Shown here piece by piece: positions 12,601-25,854 of a DNA stretch of 64,000 nucleotides. The stretch is from Mixophyes australis. Its lineage: Eukaryota > Chordata > Amphibia > Anura > Limnodynastidae. The stretch lies in NCBI GenBank assembly GCA_036250195.1, contig JAVHZZ010000004.1, positions 161,074,727 through 161,138,726 of the forward strand, written 5' to 3'. Position 1 is the stretch's first letter. Every line of letters starts with the position of its first letter. The notes beneath the pieces were generated by a model. The model was not told the origin of the DNA and did no database searches. It worked only from the letters and a program-made list of their open reading frames with translations. Position numbers and translations under genes: made by a program.

Positions 12601-14683
12601 GCATTTGCTAACTTAACATTGTTTGTAAGCTTCTCTAATATGTATCTTGTTTAGATAGTTGACTATATAAATGCAACTACAATTGTTCAGTTGGCATAAA
12701 TGTATATTAAAAATATATATATAATAAGAAAAGCATGTCTATAATGAGTTATGGGAAGTAGCACATAATCTTAAAAGGACACCAACATCGAGTAATATAT
12801 ATCTGCTTATATCTATAACCAGTCAGTGCTTCACAAAACCCTTTGTGAAATACAAATTTTATTTGAAATGTGTTCTTCCTGTGCATGTGCGCATAAAGGA
12901 TAGAAGTCATAATACAGTGTTGTTTACCATTGTGATAAGCAATTTAAATCTCTTCATGCAACAAATGAGTAATATTTATAGATACTACTTATTAAGGATA
13001 GAGTTTTTAAACTGCAAGTGTCCTTTTAAGTGAACTTCCTAAGAAATTCAATTAGGTTTATCTTGTGTATCTGTAATATGTAAAATATTTGTCAGGTTTT
13101 GCCAAATCAGAATGTTACAATACAGTTGTTCCACTAAACATCAATGTCTTACAAAATGCTGTTTATTAAATATCCTAGAGGTCATATATGAAGGGAACCA
13201 ACCAAACAATTAAAACAACTTGCTTACACCTTGGTGTTCCTTTAAAATATTATTTTTATCATGTTGTACTGTATCAAGTTGCTTTACAAAAGATAACAAT
13301 GGACACATGTCAAGTTTGGTATATTATATATGGACAGTCTGGTGAGCCATTGCATAAAAAATATGTTTTGTCAGACAATTTAATTCTACATTCACTGACA
13401 ATATGTATTATACATAAATGTATCTTAAACTAGAATCTTGATCTACTGTCTGGAGCAATATTTTGTACAATAGAACCTTGTTTTTTAAATTAACAGCATA
13501 GCAGGTTAAATGAAAATGACAGTAAACACTGAACATGGACTGTTAAATGGACTGTAGTTTATTATGATAACTTTACTTCTGATGTTTGTTTTGTTTTAGT
13601 GTCTCTTGTTGTCCGGTATCCATTAGGTTTCAGCTCCTAACAGTCCTTATGTTGCGTAATATGTAGACTACCATTCTGAAATGGGAACAGTTGATGACCT
13701 GCTTCCTAGTGCTTATATAACGAATGTGTCACTCATGCGCTGGACCTCTGATTGTGCCAAGAGAGAAGGGAGGAATCAGAAGCTCAGTGCATGAGAATGT
13801 CACTCACCTGTAACGCATTCACTTTGACAACCTACTGAAATCAGAGGAGTGCTTCTCTACAGACGGTTAGAGAATGAGATATTGCAGATATCAGGAAAAC
13901 AGCAGCACAAAAGAAAAATAAAACACATTAGTGGTACACTTATCATACTAAGCTACATTTAACATAGTTTCATGTTCTCTGGATTTCCCCTTTAATGCAA
14001 ACTATGGTGCAAAAGGGGATGCCAATCAAAATGACAAAGTACTGTAAATAGACCCTACTGTACTTTGAAACTCTTTCCAAAAACTGGTGTCTGTTCAATG
14101 TTTAATGTCATTCATATGCATTATATGTGTAGTATATTAACATAAATGTAATCTTTACTATGAAAGATTAGGTATTCTCTGAATCTAAAAAAAGTTTGTA
14201 ACGTTAACTGTTGTAACACAGTAATGTAAACCTAGTGATGTAAATGATGAATACAGCTATTATTGTTATTATCATTTGTATTATACATTTATTATTTAGC
14301 TGCTAGCGTCAAAATGGTCCCTTTATAAATGGTCTTATGTTACCCTATAACAGTCATGTGAAAATGAAATAAACCGTACCTGTAACTGAATATTTGTAGA
14401 CCTATCTCTCTCTAATTATTTGTAACCACCTGTGGCTGAAAAGAACACTTCCCCATTTTGTTTTTTTGTTTTTTTTTTCCTTTCTTCTATGGTCGGATTA
14501 GCAAGTCAACACTGTAAGTACCAAACCACTAAAAAATTCCAGGAGTTGTTACTTTTATGTACTACTGAGAACAGTGTCGTCTTGTGGCCGTTCTCGTAGA
14601 TTGTGTTGGTTTAACAAGCGTCCAACCCTTTTGTCTTGTTGTTTTTTTTGTCTTTCCTGCTCCCTGTCCCCTTGTCCCCACAG

Positions 14684-14763
14684 GCTGTGCGTTTGTTACA
14701 TTTTCTACAAGGGCAATGGCACAGAATGCAATCAAAGCCATGCACCAGTCTCAGACCATGGAG
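14684..14763 (+). CDS. CELF2: CELF2 exon: C-terminal half of RRM2, RNP1 motif
   Basis: An 80-nt internal exon of an RNA-binding protein of the CELF/Bruno-like family. It follows a long pyrimidine tract ending in cag at 14681-14683 and is followed by a gtactg donor at 14764. The first two bases complete a glycine codon begun upstream. The next 26 codons read [20 protein letters not shown] and on to QSQTME. GCAFVTF is the RNP1 strand of RRM2, which stacks on bound RNA bases. The exon ends in phase 0 and joins the exon at 24149 in frame. CELF proteins bind U/GU-rich RNA in nucleus and cytoplasm and control splicing, translation and decay. This exon alone does not separate CELF1 from CELF2; the downstream linker exons do. 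The preceding RRM2 exon was not found in the window. Confidence 0.95.
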
Positions 14764-16964
14764 GTACTGTATCATCTGCCCTTTCTTTGTTTTCTTTGTG
14801 CAAATGATTGGGTAAAAAGAAAGTCATTCTCTTCTGTACAGACTGTTAACATGACAATCACAGATGCAAAGACCCCAGACTTCTCTCTGACACTCATTAC
14901 ACCATTCATTGTTGCTGTTCCATTGCAAGTGATAGGGTTGCCAGGTCTCACCGCACTGCATGTTGTAGATTAATTCAGGTACAATGCATCCTGACAGCAT
15001 ATGCACATTCATTTCAAATAGAAAGCAGCTAGGTATAAAAGATTTGCTAATGTCTCATGAAACTGAATTATGATAGCTTTCTACAGTGATTTAGAAAGTT
15101 CCACAAGGCAGTTATTATGTAATTTAGTGGAAAAGGTTCATCTAGAGAGCTAAGGGTTCCAGTGCATTGACCAGTGGAGGTGAACCTGCACATTCAGGAT
15201 TGGTTCAGAAGATAAGTGTAGTCATAAAAGCAGCAGTTATTGAATATTCTTTAGAACCATAAGCATGGCGACAGGCTGAAAATATTTGATGTGTTTGAAG
15301 CTTGACTCGCTCTTACTTATATATGAGTCTTCTATGCTGATCCTTGATGTACAGATTCTGCCATCATTGGTTTAACTACTATGATCTGAACTATCCATTT
15401 ATTACCCAAGAACTGTCATTATACAGGAAAAAATAGTTTTCCTCAGGTGGGAGAGCAACTATTTCTCCCTTCTGCACCTGGAGAAGGACTGCTGTATGGT
15501 TCACAGACCAGTATATACAACATTTTACCCTAATAGTATATAGAGTTTGTCAATAGCAGTGACACCAGTCTTGCCATTTCTAGAAAGGAGCACAATTCTC
15601 TGCACCACTGAAAGTGCGCCAGCTGACTTAATTCTATCTGCAGTCCACCTAATGTGTGACATACTGATCACTGGCTATATATTACCTTTAATCTCCATAG
15701 CCGCGACAGCGGGGTGAGCTCTTTTCTTTCTCATAAATGAGCCTTCAAAAGACAATATGGCTGATTAATATCACCACTCTCTGTCAAATAACCTTGCAAT
15801 TACCAGACTTTAGGTCACCATGGTTCAACAGATCTAAATCAACAACCAGCAGGCAGTTTCTCAAGAGAGTTTCCTATTTTAAATCACCAGTGACACCTAG
15901 TCTTTGACTTGTAGTCACACAGCAGGCCAGCCTTTATATCCTTGGATGCAAAATTTTATCTCCACAGCCTGAATTGCTGTTGTTTTAACACTATCATTCC
16001 AAATATATTTGAATGTCGTCTTATAATCCGACATTCTCATCTGAATCAAAAGGACCCAGTGTGTGTAGCAATAAAATCATTGATCCTCCAAAATAAAACT
16101 AAAACAAGATATAGAAAGCAAAATGCAATAAAAAAAATAAACATGAAATATAACTCTTCAGGGAATTTTGATACCTGAAAATGTAAAGTAAAAATGCAAG
16201 GCTCTAGGACAAATCCCATTCATTGTTTGTCAGTTATCTAAATGTTCTCTGTTTCTGTAGCATGGCACATAGGCTTAGAGGAATTTGAAATACGGTGTTT
16301 ATTTAAAACACGATGAAAAAAAAAATCTCTACAAATGAAATGCCGCATTGCTACAATACCACCTGTGTTTGTTGCACAATTATCCCAAACATTAAAAGAA
16401 AGGTTCGTTTTGATACAGAGCACTGACTTCTAAAATTACAGCTTGGCCCGCTGCGGTCGTGCAATTATATCTTTGAAATCCTACATAGAAAATTGGTTCC
16501 CACTTTATCAAAGTGATATTTAACCTGTCTAAGTGAAGACATCTTGTTTTTAACTGCTGCAACTGAGAAAGAACTGGCAAAAATAGACTTAAGAGGAAAG
16601 CAATACAGAAACTTAATATATAAATCCCAAAGCACTTGTGTGTACTAATATTTATGTACAATTTTAGTGCAACATGCTACTCTACTGAGATGAATATTGT
16701 GTATGTGCAATATATTCATCATGCGTATTATAAACAAGCAGGTCGCATAAATGTATAATATAAAATATTAGCATTACAAAATAATGACGCTTTTAAAACC
16801 TACACATTAAATATACATCATTTCATATCACTCATATGTAACATTGCATCATTTGGACTAGTTTAGATTGATACATGCTTGGCTAGTCCATTGCTTGAAT
16901 CGATCTTAGTGTAGGGAAAGGTAATCTGTAGATTTTCAACTGATTTTAAACTATAATTGCAGTA

Positions 16965-17017
16965 TAATAGTCCAGGACTGTCTGGCAAAGCATGCTGGAG
17001 ATTGTAGTTCAACAATA
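16965..17017. mobile_element. Short hAT-MITE relic
   Basis: Contains ggcaaagcatgctggagatt followed by gtagttcaacaata, close to the inner arm of the elements at 10346 and 12221. Termini and target duplication are lost. Confidence 0.45.
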
Positions 17018-18221
17018 CAGATAGAGTAGCCTTAGAAAATTTATAAATTGCATTACAATATATTATCATTATTATTACTCATTTTTTTAAAATTGGTTCT
17101 TTAAATCCTAAAAATGCTAAACTGAATATTCAAATACCTGACAAACAGTTCCAATCAAAATAGGTAACAACCACGTTAAATAAGTAATAGCCCCAAATCT
17201 CTTTTAAAGGGAAACCATGCAAATGGAATAATGTCACTACTACCTATCAAAGTTCTCTTTAAACATTAGGTTAACTACCATAGTGGATTACTCCAAATCA
17301 ATATGCTCTGTAGTCGCTGTCCCAAAACCTTTATTGAACCCTGATTATAATGCACTAACATATAGCACCCTCTAGTGGACATAAACCAAAATACCCCAAA
17401 TGCTGACACGTTTCTAGTTATTGAACCAGGCCCCAACACTAAAAACTCTCACATAGCATCTATACCTATTTTCAAAAATAGCAAAATATAAATTATGAAC
17501 AAATTATTTAGTCTGTTATTCTGTCATGGACTTTCAGAATTTTGCACAAAAAACAGTAATAATGAAGCTTTTGTTACTGGTTGATTTCAGCATGCATGTA
17601 CTGTATACTGTGTTTTGTATATTGTAATTCTGTGTATAATACTTTTCTTGGTTATGAACTTGTGATGTTATGTGCAGTGTTTTCAAATCAAAACCTGTCA
17701 ATATACTTGCATTTTTTTTGTCTTGCTTCTTCTTTCTTTTGTATGTTTGTTTGTTTGCAATGCTAGTCTCTCCCAGAGCATGTTGGGTACTAAATCATCA
17801 TTATGGCATCATGTTGTGACCCATTAATCTATGGCTTTGTTAAATGAGAGGTGAAAAGCACAGTGCATGAAAAATGTCATAATTTAATTGTTTTCCGTTT
17901 TCCAGATGTAATGAGATTGGCATCATAAATTTATCTTCTTTTTTTTGTGAGCAGCACATTTGAACTTTGGTTGAAAATCTTCAACTTGTAATCAAAATGT
18001 TTTTCTTCCAGGACAGTGCCATGTTGCCATTAAAATGCATTCAGATTTTAGCATAAAAAATGGGCCACATTTTTATATTTAAATAAGAACCATGGCTGCA
18101 TTAACTACCATTAGTATGGCTATTAATGCTCAGGGTGGGTGCAACAGATTAACATCTTCAAAAAATGTATTCCAAGTACATATTAACATATGACAATCAT
18201 TTTCACATGAAACTACATTGT

Positions 18222-18396
18222 GGGCTAGATTTACTAAACTGCGGGTTTGAAGAAGTGGAGATGTTGCCTATAGCAACCAATCAGATTCTAGCTTTCATTT
18301 TGTAGAATGCACTAAATAAATGATAGCTAGAATATGATTGGTTGCTATAGGCAACATCTCCACTTTTTCAAACCTGTCGTTTAGTAAATATACCCC
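18222..18396. mobile_element. Palindromic Harbinger-type MITE, copy 2
   Basis: Same palindrome as 8112-8277: gggctagatttactaaactg at the left end, and at the right end cgtttagtaaatatacccc. A clear target duplication is not visible (tgt on the left, tat on the right). Confidence 0.82.
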
Positions 18397-19315
18397 TATG
18401 ACTTTTAAAACTTCAAATTAGAGTATATCTGGATATATGTAAGCATAGTCACTGTGTCCATTTTTTCCTTTTAAACAACTAGAATTATACTAAATCTATC
18501 AGTTTGACCAGACGTTGCCATGAGCCTATGGCATCACTGATCAGCAATGATAGAAATTATTAACTTTAGATGTGAATAATTCCTAATATTACAGTCTAGC
18601 AGTGCTATGTATGTGTAAGGTCTTCTACTGCACTAATAGGGCTCTTATGTCACCTTTCCAATGTGCCCACTCCCAATTGGACACAGATCATCATTCAATG
18701 GCTGAATATTTGGATCTTAGTGTGTTTGTGCAGTTTAAGACAGGAAAAGAAGGATAGGGTTAATTAAATAGGGTAAAATAAAGGGAAAAATAACTAGGTA
18801 CTTCCTCCAAGGAATACATAGTGAATTAGTAGTACTAACACCAGCTACCCATCTGCAGTCTAGTAAATAGCTGGTGACTTTTCACACTCCCGGTGGCTGT
18901 ATAATAGTGCAGGGCTGCCATGGCTAAGCTGACTTTCTGCTCTGTTTCAACTTGCATTTGACATCCTTCCCTTTCTGAACTTGGCTTGGACTGTACTATC
19001 CAAGCCAAGATTAGAAGTGGATAAATGTCAAATCCAAGTTCAGAAACTCTATTTCCCATGTCACAGAGGAGTTTAACAAGAAGAATTACGTTAACGTGTA
19101 GAAAGCTTTTATTAAGCAAGAAAACAGATTATTAAACAATGTAATGGTAATAAAACCAACAATGAATAACTATATTTTTACAGATTTAACAGATACATGT
19201 TTCACAAACAATGCATTGCAGGCATCTGTATTAAGGCAAAGGTAAATAATACTCAACATAGTCTCAGGAAGTTACATATCAGGCAAAATGTATTAAGTAC
19301 TCAATAAATCACTAA

Positions 19316-19490
19316 GGGCTAGATTTACTAAGCTGCATGTTTGAAAAAGTAGGGATGTTGCCTATAGCAACCAATCAGATTCTAGCTATCATTTATTTAT
19401 TACTTTCTACAAAATGACAGCTAGAATCTGATTGGTTGCTATAGGCAACATCCCCACTTTTTCAAACCCGCAGCTTAGTAAATCTAGCCC
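19316..19490. mobile_element. Palindromic Harbinger-type MITE, copy 3
   Basis: Starts gggctagatttactaagctg and ends cagcttagtaaatctagccc. It is flanked by taa on both sides (19313-19315 and 19491-19493), a 3-bp duplication. The two arms are nearly identical, so a transcript through the intron could fold this into a long hairpin. Confidence 0.87.
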
Positions 19491-22400
19491 TAAGTGTATA
19501 TTGATACCAATAATTTCCAGATGCTTCCATTGCTTTGTTATCACTCTATTCAAATGAAAATACATGTGCATTCTCATAGTCCATATGTCCGGAAGGATGG
19601 TGATGCCAGACAATATTTACAGGTTATTATTGCGGGGAAATTGAACTACTGTCTCCCAGGAGTAAAAGTATTCAAACAGCACATATAAAAAAAAAAAGAA
19701 TACAACACAATATAAAATAATGAGATAATATATTAGTTATGTCACTGAATCTATCAAATTCCTTTGTAGCCAAACTACAAACTCCCGTTTTTTATATAAA
19801 CTCTTTATTTATATGAAAACACTGTACATTAGACCTTCTTTTTGCTAATATATCACTCATAACAATGTCATAATTTTTTCATTTTATATTTAAGATACAT
19901 TGATTTACTTGTACATACTAATGTGCATGCTTTATGTAATGCACCTAAACTGAGCAGTTGGCGTCCCGTTGCTGGTATTGGATTGGCTAAGTTATTTACA
20001 ATACCCTTGTGCCCATGTACATTTCTAATCTATTTATATGCATAGAAATCTCTTTAGAGTCCCTTTAATATCAGGAACACCATCATATATTCATAATATC
20101 CACAATTTATTTAATTATTCGAGGCTACGGAATAATGTCCTTATTTGACAAATAGCACAAGTTTTGCCAATATACTGAATTCCATAATTAATTCACCAAT
20201 CCTCCCTATTATGTCTGCATTGGCAAAAAGACACCATCTTGCCCAAAAGTACAGCTAGATAAAAACTAGTGCAAGGCCCACAACAGCCTATTCATGACAT
20301 CACAATGACACTCACAGGCCTTGTAATTATTAGTAAATGACCCACTCTCAATTTATTGATTATTAGTTTTACCTAGAAGCTAGATACCACAAAGTTAGAC
20401 TTTTGCAGGATAATTTGCATTTTCATAAGTCATTCCTTACATTTAGGTGCCCCCTACACCAACTAGTTGCCTGAAACACCTGCTTCAGTTTTCCTTAGCA
20501 TACCCTTAGGTCCACTAGTAAATCTACTGAATTACTTTAGTATTTATTTAATGATTCTGTTGGCCATGCTGACATTTGAGTTCCAGTTAAAATATCGTTT
20601 GTATTTGCCTATTAAAGTGCCTTTGTTGACTAACGAATCTGATTTAAAACCAGTCATTCCATCAGGCATGTAGTAGGGAACTCAAATCAAATCAGAGATC
20701 TATAAAGGCATAATGACCCTATTATAATATATACTTTCTATTTTGCACTAAATAAAAATACTGTAGGATTACGGTAACACAAATTTGTGTTGTGTAAATA
20801 ATACTTCCTCCTTATTTTCAAGAACAAGTTATTAGGCTATGTAGAAATGCAGAATGATGTTTTAGTTTCTCCAGAAATTTCTGCCTGGTATCCATTGGAG
20901 ATCAGGAAATACACAGACTGGCTAACAGGGAATTAATTAAATGTGTTTACTTGTGGCATTTTTGTAATGTGAGGCACTAATTAGTATTGATAATTGCTGT
21001 GACTAATACAGAACTTGTAACCCCTTGGAGTCCAGCCATTTCCCATTAAAAGTGCTTTGTGTCCAAAGCATGCCTGAAAAGTACTTAGCCTGTCATTTAT
21101 CTCGGTGGCAGGTTTGCTTCTTCAGATAATGATGTGCACTTAACTCTGTGATTTTAACCCTGCTGGTACTTACTGTACAAAACACTTGCGGGAATAATAT
21201 AGTTTTCCAAGTAGCCTCTCCTCCTTGACATTGGTCAACTATTCCTTTCTACATACATGATAGGGCACACATTATAGCATCTCTGCCACAGCTGAATAAC
21301 TAATACCTACAGTGAGGCCATTAGTTCTGATTTTTGTTTCTTTTAATACTAAATTTCATTTTGAACTAATGCAAAACATACACAATAGTGTAAATTGTTG
21401 CAAGTGAAGATGATCCCATTCAGCAAAGTCTGACATTTGTTTCAATTAGTAATCAATCCGCCGTATATCATATCAATGCACAGATGGATCACATCGTCTT
21501 GAAAAAATGGCACAATTCAACACCTCTCAAACTGCCAAAGTAGCACAGACCGGCACCAGAAAACCTTTGCCCACTGCATAATTACATTATGACACGCAGA
21601 GTGGTTAGATGAGATTGGTGCGATTGAAAGGCGTTTGACTGTTTTGTTCATATAAAATAAATGTGATCCGTCTGTACTGTACCAATTTTACATTTATATA
21701 TTATGGTATGTTAGGGTCTGAACTAGATTCACTGAAAAATTTGAATATTTACTGTATATGCAAAAGGTCAGGAATACAATACTTTATTAAATAATATATC
21801 ATATATAACGTCATTAAAATTACTGACATTTGTAAAATTCTGTACCTACAAAGGTGACATTCTAAAACATGGCTCAGAACATGTAAATAGAAAGTTCAGA
21901 TTTGAAATTTGTATATTCATATTGCACCTTTATTATTCTGCCCAATGTTTGCTGATAACTTGATATTATCTGCTTTAGAAAGACTAGAATTTCAAGGGAC
22001 TTCGGCTTACTTTTAATGGAAGAAGAATTAGTTGTTTTTTTACCCAAAAAATAATAATAGTAATACAACATAGCAGAAATAAGCTGTTGGAATGTTAATA
22101 CAAAAATGTATTTTGAACAGCTACAGCGTTGAACACAAATAACAAAAAAACATTGCAACACCCATTTACACTGTAGTTGAAAGCATAATTCTTTCACACC
22201 AAACATTAAATTAATACTGTCTCCACTTTAATCATACTAACAGGTCTGTTAGTGAGACACTAAGCATGTGATGTGACTAAAGATGCAAGTTGCTTAATCA
22301 TCCATTTGTATCTTAAACCATAGAAACTCAGTGGCCTCTGGGTGTGCGTTGCCGTGATTGCAGAATTAAAGAGTCTATATTTCTTTCATATATTTTATAT

Positions 22401-24148
22401 CACCATGGTCTCTGCAGTTTGTGCTGTTATACATACTGCATTCTAATATATATTAATGTTGAGTGCAGAAAGGCTGTATACCCTTGTCAACTATGGAATT
22501 ATTCTTTGAAATATTTACTATGAGAATGTTATTTTGTGAGACAAAAAGATATGCAATCTACATGTCAGCTAGTTGTGTATGCTAGTACAAGTAGACTGTA
22601 TTTTAATAGTACATCTTCAATGAACTTTAACTGGAATACACCTATTTCATTCACTTGTTGCCTTTTTTTAAAGTTGCATTACAAAGCTACATTCAATTTG
22701 GCTAGAAAGTGACGTTTCATGGTCATTCAGATCACTATATTATCTCATTATGACTCTCCACCCAAGTCAGGCCCAGTAAACATACATTTCAATTTTTGTC
22801 TAACCCCACTATGCACTATGTTCATTTGAAATCATTTTAGCGTCCAAAGTATGCTCCGAACAGCCACATGCAAAATACCCAATACAGTCTCATAACACAC
22901 TTTGTAAGATATAAAGCATCTGCTAGGTATGGTTCTTCTATTTTTCATTTCTGCTAAACATATTTCATTCAACAACAAAAAACACTTTCTCATATCATTA
23001 CAATTTCGATAATGGCTCCTGCTTTTCAAATTCACAAACTTGTGAAATACGGAGTAGGCACAGAAGGATGAATAAGATGGGCATACAATGAAGAAATTGT
23101 TTTTATGCATTGCATTGAGAGGGAGCTTCCAGAAATGAAATGTCAGGTTGCAGTCAAGATATCAAGGCAAACTGCATTGTATTTCAATTTCATATATTTA
23201 CGATTATTTCTTTTGCTTCTTGCCAGTAAAGCCCCATCTGCCTGTTATCAGGCCATACGATAAACCTCTTTTATAACCGATTGTGCTACATAATTGCTGA
23301 ATTTGATATCAAGCAGCTTCACGGGAGAATAGAAAATACACAAAAGATCATTTACTTGTACAATTGGATTTATTATTTAGCTCCAATTATGTTGCAATTG
23401 TTGTGTGGCCAATCAGAAATATTTACTTAAAGTATATTTGCTAATTCTGCAACTGGTATTAACCTAATTTACCGTATTAATTAGCTGAGCTAGTCAGTGG
23501 AGCAAGAAAGCAAAGGCAGTTTCTAAATAACACCACTGGGTTGAATGAACGTTTCTGGACACTTATTCTTACACTTTTAAAAAAAAAATCTTTAATAAGA
23601 AGAGGATTTTTTTTGCAAGGGTTAAGTTTACATGTCATAAATTACTTTACTGGTGTGTTCCGTGCTTGGGTTCCAATTAGTTCCAGTCATCTTCTGACTT
23701 TTCCACATTTGTTCAGACCTGAGCTGGAAGAGTAAGTAATATTAGGTTCTATTTTCTATAAATGTAACGTATTTGACATAAAAAGAAACGCAGGCATACT
23801 TTTATGGCATGAAAAAACATCATGTTATAGGGGTGCCTCGATTTTCTGTGTCAAAGTTAATAGATCATTCATCTTGCCACCTACATTACGTATATCGGTA
23901 GTTTCAAATTGCACATATCGAGGAAAACAAATTATTCGATTCAATAAGAATAAATGCATAGTTATGTGTATATTGTTTAGCATCCATACTATTTCTACAA
24001 GATAACCCGCAATGCTACTGAGAAGTGATTGGTTAAATGTAGTCAAATGGAATACAGTAAGTAAACCTGAACAATATGCAAAAAGTGGCATTCATGAGCT
24101 ATTGTATCTGTTGTTATATACTTTTTGTTATGGTCTGTCCCATTCTAG

Positions 24149-24307
24149 GGGTGTTCTTCACCAATAGTGGTGAAGTTTGCTGACACACAGAAGGACAAGG
24201 AACAGAGGCGTCTACAGCAGCAGTTAGCACAACAAATGCAACAGCTTAATACTGCCACATGGGGGAACCTCACTGGACTTGGAGGACTTACACCACAATA
24301 TTTAGCA
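24149..24307 (+). CDS. CELF2: CELF2 exon: end of RRM2 and start of linker
   Basis: A 159-nt, 53-codon exon in phase 0 at both ends, between an ag acceptor at 24147-24148 and a gtgagt donor at 24308. It begins [20 protein letters not shown]: the last beta strand of RRM2 (IVVKFAD) and the basic segment just after it. A glutamine-rich stretch follows ([14 protein letters not shown]), then [17 protein letters not shown]. In the CELF family this is where RRM2 passes into the long divergent linker that carries activation and repression activity. Being a multiple of three, the exon could be skipped without a frameshift, but that would remove the last strand of RRM2. No stops or substitutions suggest pseudogenisation. 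Confidence 0.95.
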
Positions 24308-24590
24308 GTGAGTGGATGTTTTTAGGCTGTAAAATAAGATAACATGTCATTGTGAAAAGATGAAACACAAGTTATATTATGCGTGTGCTGTATAAACCTT
24401 GCTGATTCCAAGAATATTGGAAATACAGTTTATTGTGGATATTGAAAGCATAACGAGCCTATATTTCTCTGAATTTAACAGGTGTACAATCTGGAAAACC
24501 CAATGTTATTCTGGAGTCATACATAAAATTCTCTATTTTCCTGGTAGACTGATGGCTATCTTACAAGAACAAAAAACAAATGAAAAATAA

Positions 24591-24593
<3 letters not shown>

Positions 24594-24626
<33 letters not shown>
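24594..24626. repeat. (TA)n microsatellite left of the Tc1 element
   Basis: An uninterrupted AT dinucleotide run directly abutting the left terminus of the Tc1-like transposon. Tc1/mariner elements insert at TA, so the run is a natural target. Confidence 0.9.
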
Positions 24627-24627
<1 letters not shown>

Positions 24628-24630
<3 letters not shown>

Positions 24631-25797
24631 TAATCAGCCACAACTTTAAAACCACCTACCTAACACTGTTTAGTCCCCCTAGTGCCGCCAACACAGCTGT
24701 GACCATCAAAGCTTGGACTCCACAAGACCTCTGAAGGTGTAATTTGGTATCTGTCACCAAGACGTTAGCAGCAGCTCCTTTAAGACCTGTAAATTGCGAG
24801 GTGGGGCCTCTTGGCTCAGACTTATTTTTCCAAAACTTCCCACAGATACTCGATCGGATTGAGATCTGGGGAATATGGAGACCAAGTGAACACTTTGACC
24901 ACTTTGTCATGTTCCTCAAACCATTCCTGAACATTTATAGTATGGCAGGGCGCATTATTCTGCTGAAAGATGTCATTGCCATCAGGTAATATGGTTGCCC
25001 TGAAGGGGTGTACATGATCTGCAACAATGTTTAGGTAGGTGGTACGTGTCAAACTAATATCCACGTGAATGCCAGGACCCAAGGTCTCCCAGCAGAACAT
25101 TTCCCAGAGCATCACACTGCCTCCGCTGGCTTGCCTTCTTCCCATAGTGCATCCTGGTGCCATCTCTTCCCCAGGTAAACGACGTACATGCACCCGGCTG
25201 TCCACATGATGATAAAGAAACTGTGATTCATCAGACCAGGCCACCTTCTTCCGTTGCTCCATGGTCCAGTTCTGGTGCTCACTTGCTCATTGTAGGTGAT
25301 TTTGGTGGTGGACAGATGTCAACATGGGCACTCTGAATGGTCTGCAGCTATGCTACCTGATATGCATATCATAACCACCATTAGTTTTTTATGCAATTTG
25401 TACTACAGTACCTCTTATGTGGGATTGAACCAGCCAGGCTAGTCTTCACTCCCCACGTGCATCAATGAGACTTGGGCACACATAGCCCTGTTACCAATTG
25501 TCCTTCCTTGGACCACTTGTGGTAGGTACTAACTATTGCATAACGGGAACACCCCACAAGACCTGCCTATTTAGAGATGCTCTGACCCAGTCGTCTAGCC
25601 ATCAAAATTTGCACGCTGTCAAAGTTGTTCAGATCCTTACGCTTGCCCATTTTTCCTGCTTTCAACACATCAACTACAAGAACTGACTGTTCACTTGCTG
25701 CCTATTATATCCCACCATTTACAGGTGCCATTGTAAGGAGACAATAAAAGTTATTCACTTCACTTGTCATTGGTTTTAATATTGTGAGGGATCAGTG
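24628..25797 (-). mobile_element. Tc1-like DNA transposon, full length but dead
   Basis: About 1.17 kb, the usual size for Tc1 elements, lying between TA-rich runs. The left end (actaatcagccacaacttta) and the reverse complement of the right end (actgatccctcacaatatta) align over roughly 30 bases, forming the terminal inverted repeats. The inside encodes a broken transposase on the minus strand. Exact ends are uncertain by a few bases because the flanks are themselves TA/GT repeats. Confidence 0.88.
24656..25650 (-). pseudogene. Tc1 transposase pseudogene (DD34E type)
   Basis: Minus-strand coding relic beginning at the atg at 25648-25650 ([12 protein letters not shown], then [10 protein letters not shown] of the DNA-binding helix-turn-helix region). 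A stop at 25567-25569 interrupts this N-terminal part. The best-preserved stretch, 24822-25262, carries the first catalytic Asp in WSDESQF, the second position in QQNNAPCH, and the Glu of SPDLNPIEYLW. The second catalytic residue is Asn where the family has Asp (QDNAPCH), so the enzyme would be inactive even without the stop. Near the 3' end the frame shifts, and the C-terminus (GLNSVR) is read in another frame down to 24656. A cut-and-paste transposase acting on TA targets; no longer functional. Confidence 0.88.
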
Positions 25798-25813
25798 TGT
25801 GTGTGTATGTATA

Positions 25814-25854
<41 letters not shown>
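25795..25854. repeat. GT/TA microsatellite right of the Tc1 element
   Basis: (GT)n passing into a long (AT)n run with one interruption (acat), directly following the right terminus of the Tc1 element. Confidence 0.88.

Larger units (their letters stand above)
1..14683 (+). other. CELF2 intron, 3' part (at least 14.7 kb)
   Basis: Everything upstream of the first visible exon is read as intron, because that exon begins inside a codon. I looked for the preceding RRM2 exon (encoding the segment before RGCAFVTF) and did not see it. The region holds a hAT fragment near 119, a C-rich minisatellite at 662-1156, a Harbinger-like element at 7251-7571, a palindromic MITE at 8112-8277 and two palindromic hAT MITEs at 10346-10493 and 12221-12358. 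The remainder is AT-rich sequence with no support for coding. The short open frames in it have no recognisable domains. Confidence 0.8.
14764..24148 (+). other. CELF2 intron (9.4 kb)
   Basis: The intron is bounded by a gtactg donor and an ag acceptor at 24147-24148. It contains two copies of the palindromic Harbinger-type MITE (18222-18396 and 19316-19490) and a small hAT-like relic near 16965. Blocks at about 20.9-21.65 kb and 22.3-23.5 kb are non-repetitive and of more mixed composition than the surroundings. I see no coding signal in the rest. Confidence 0.85.

Noticed and set aside
13495..13560. 'aaatgaaaatgacagtaaac', considered as the missing upstream RRM2 exon (NEND motif)
   Set aside because: The flanking codons do not continue the RRM2 sequence and no acceptor/donor pair fits.
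22832..23110. 92-codon minus-strand open frame
   Set aside because: No domain, no splice context, and intronic position antisense to CELF2.
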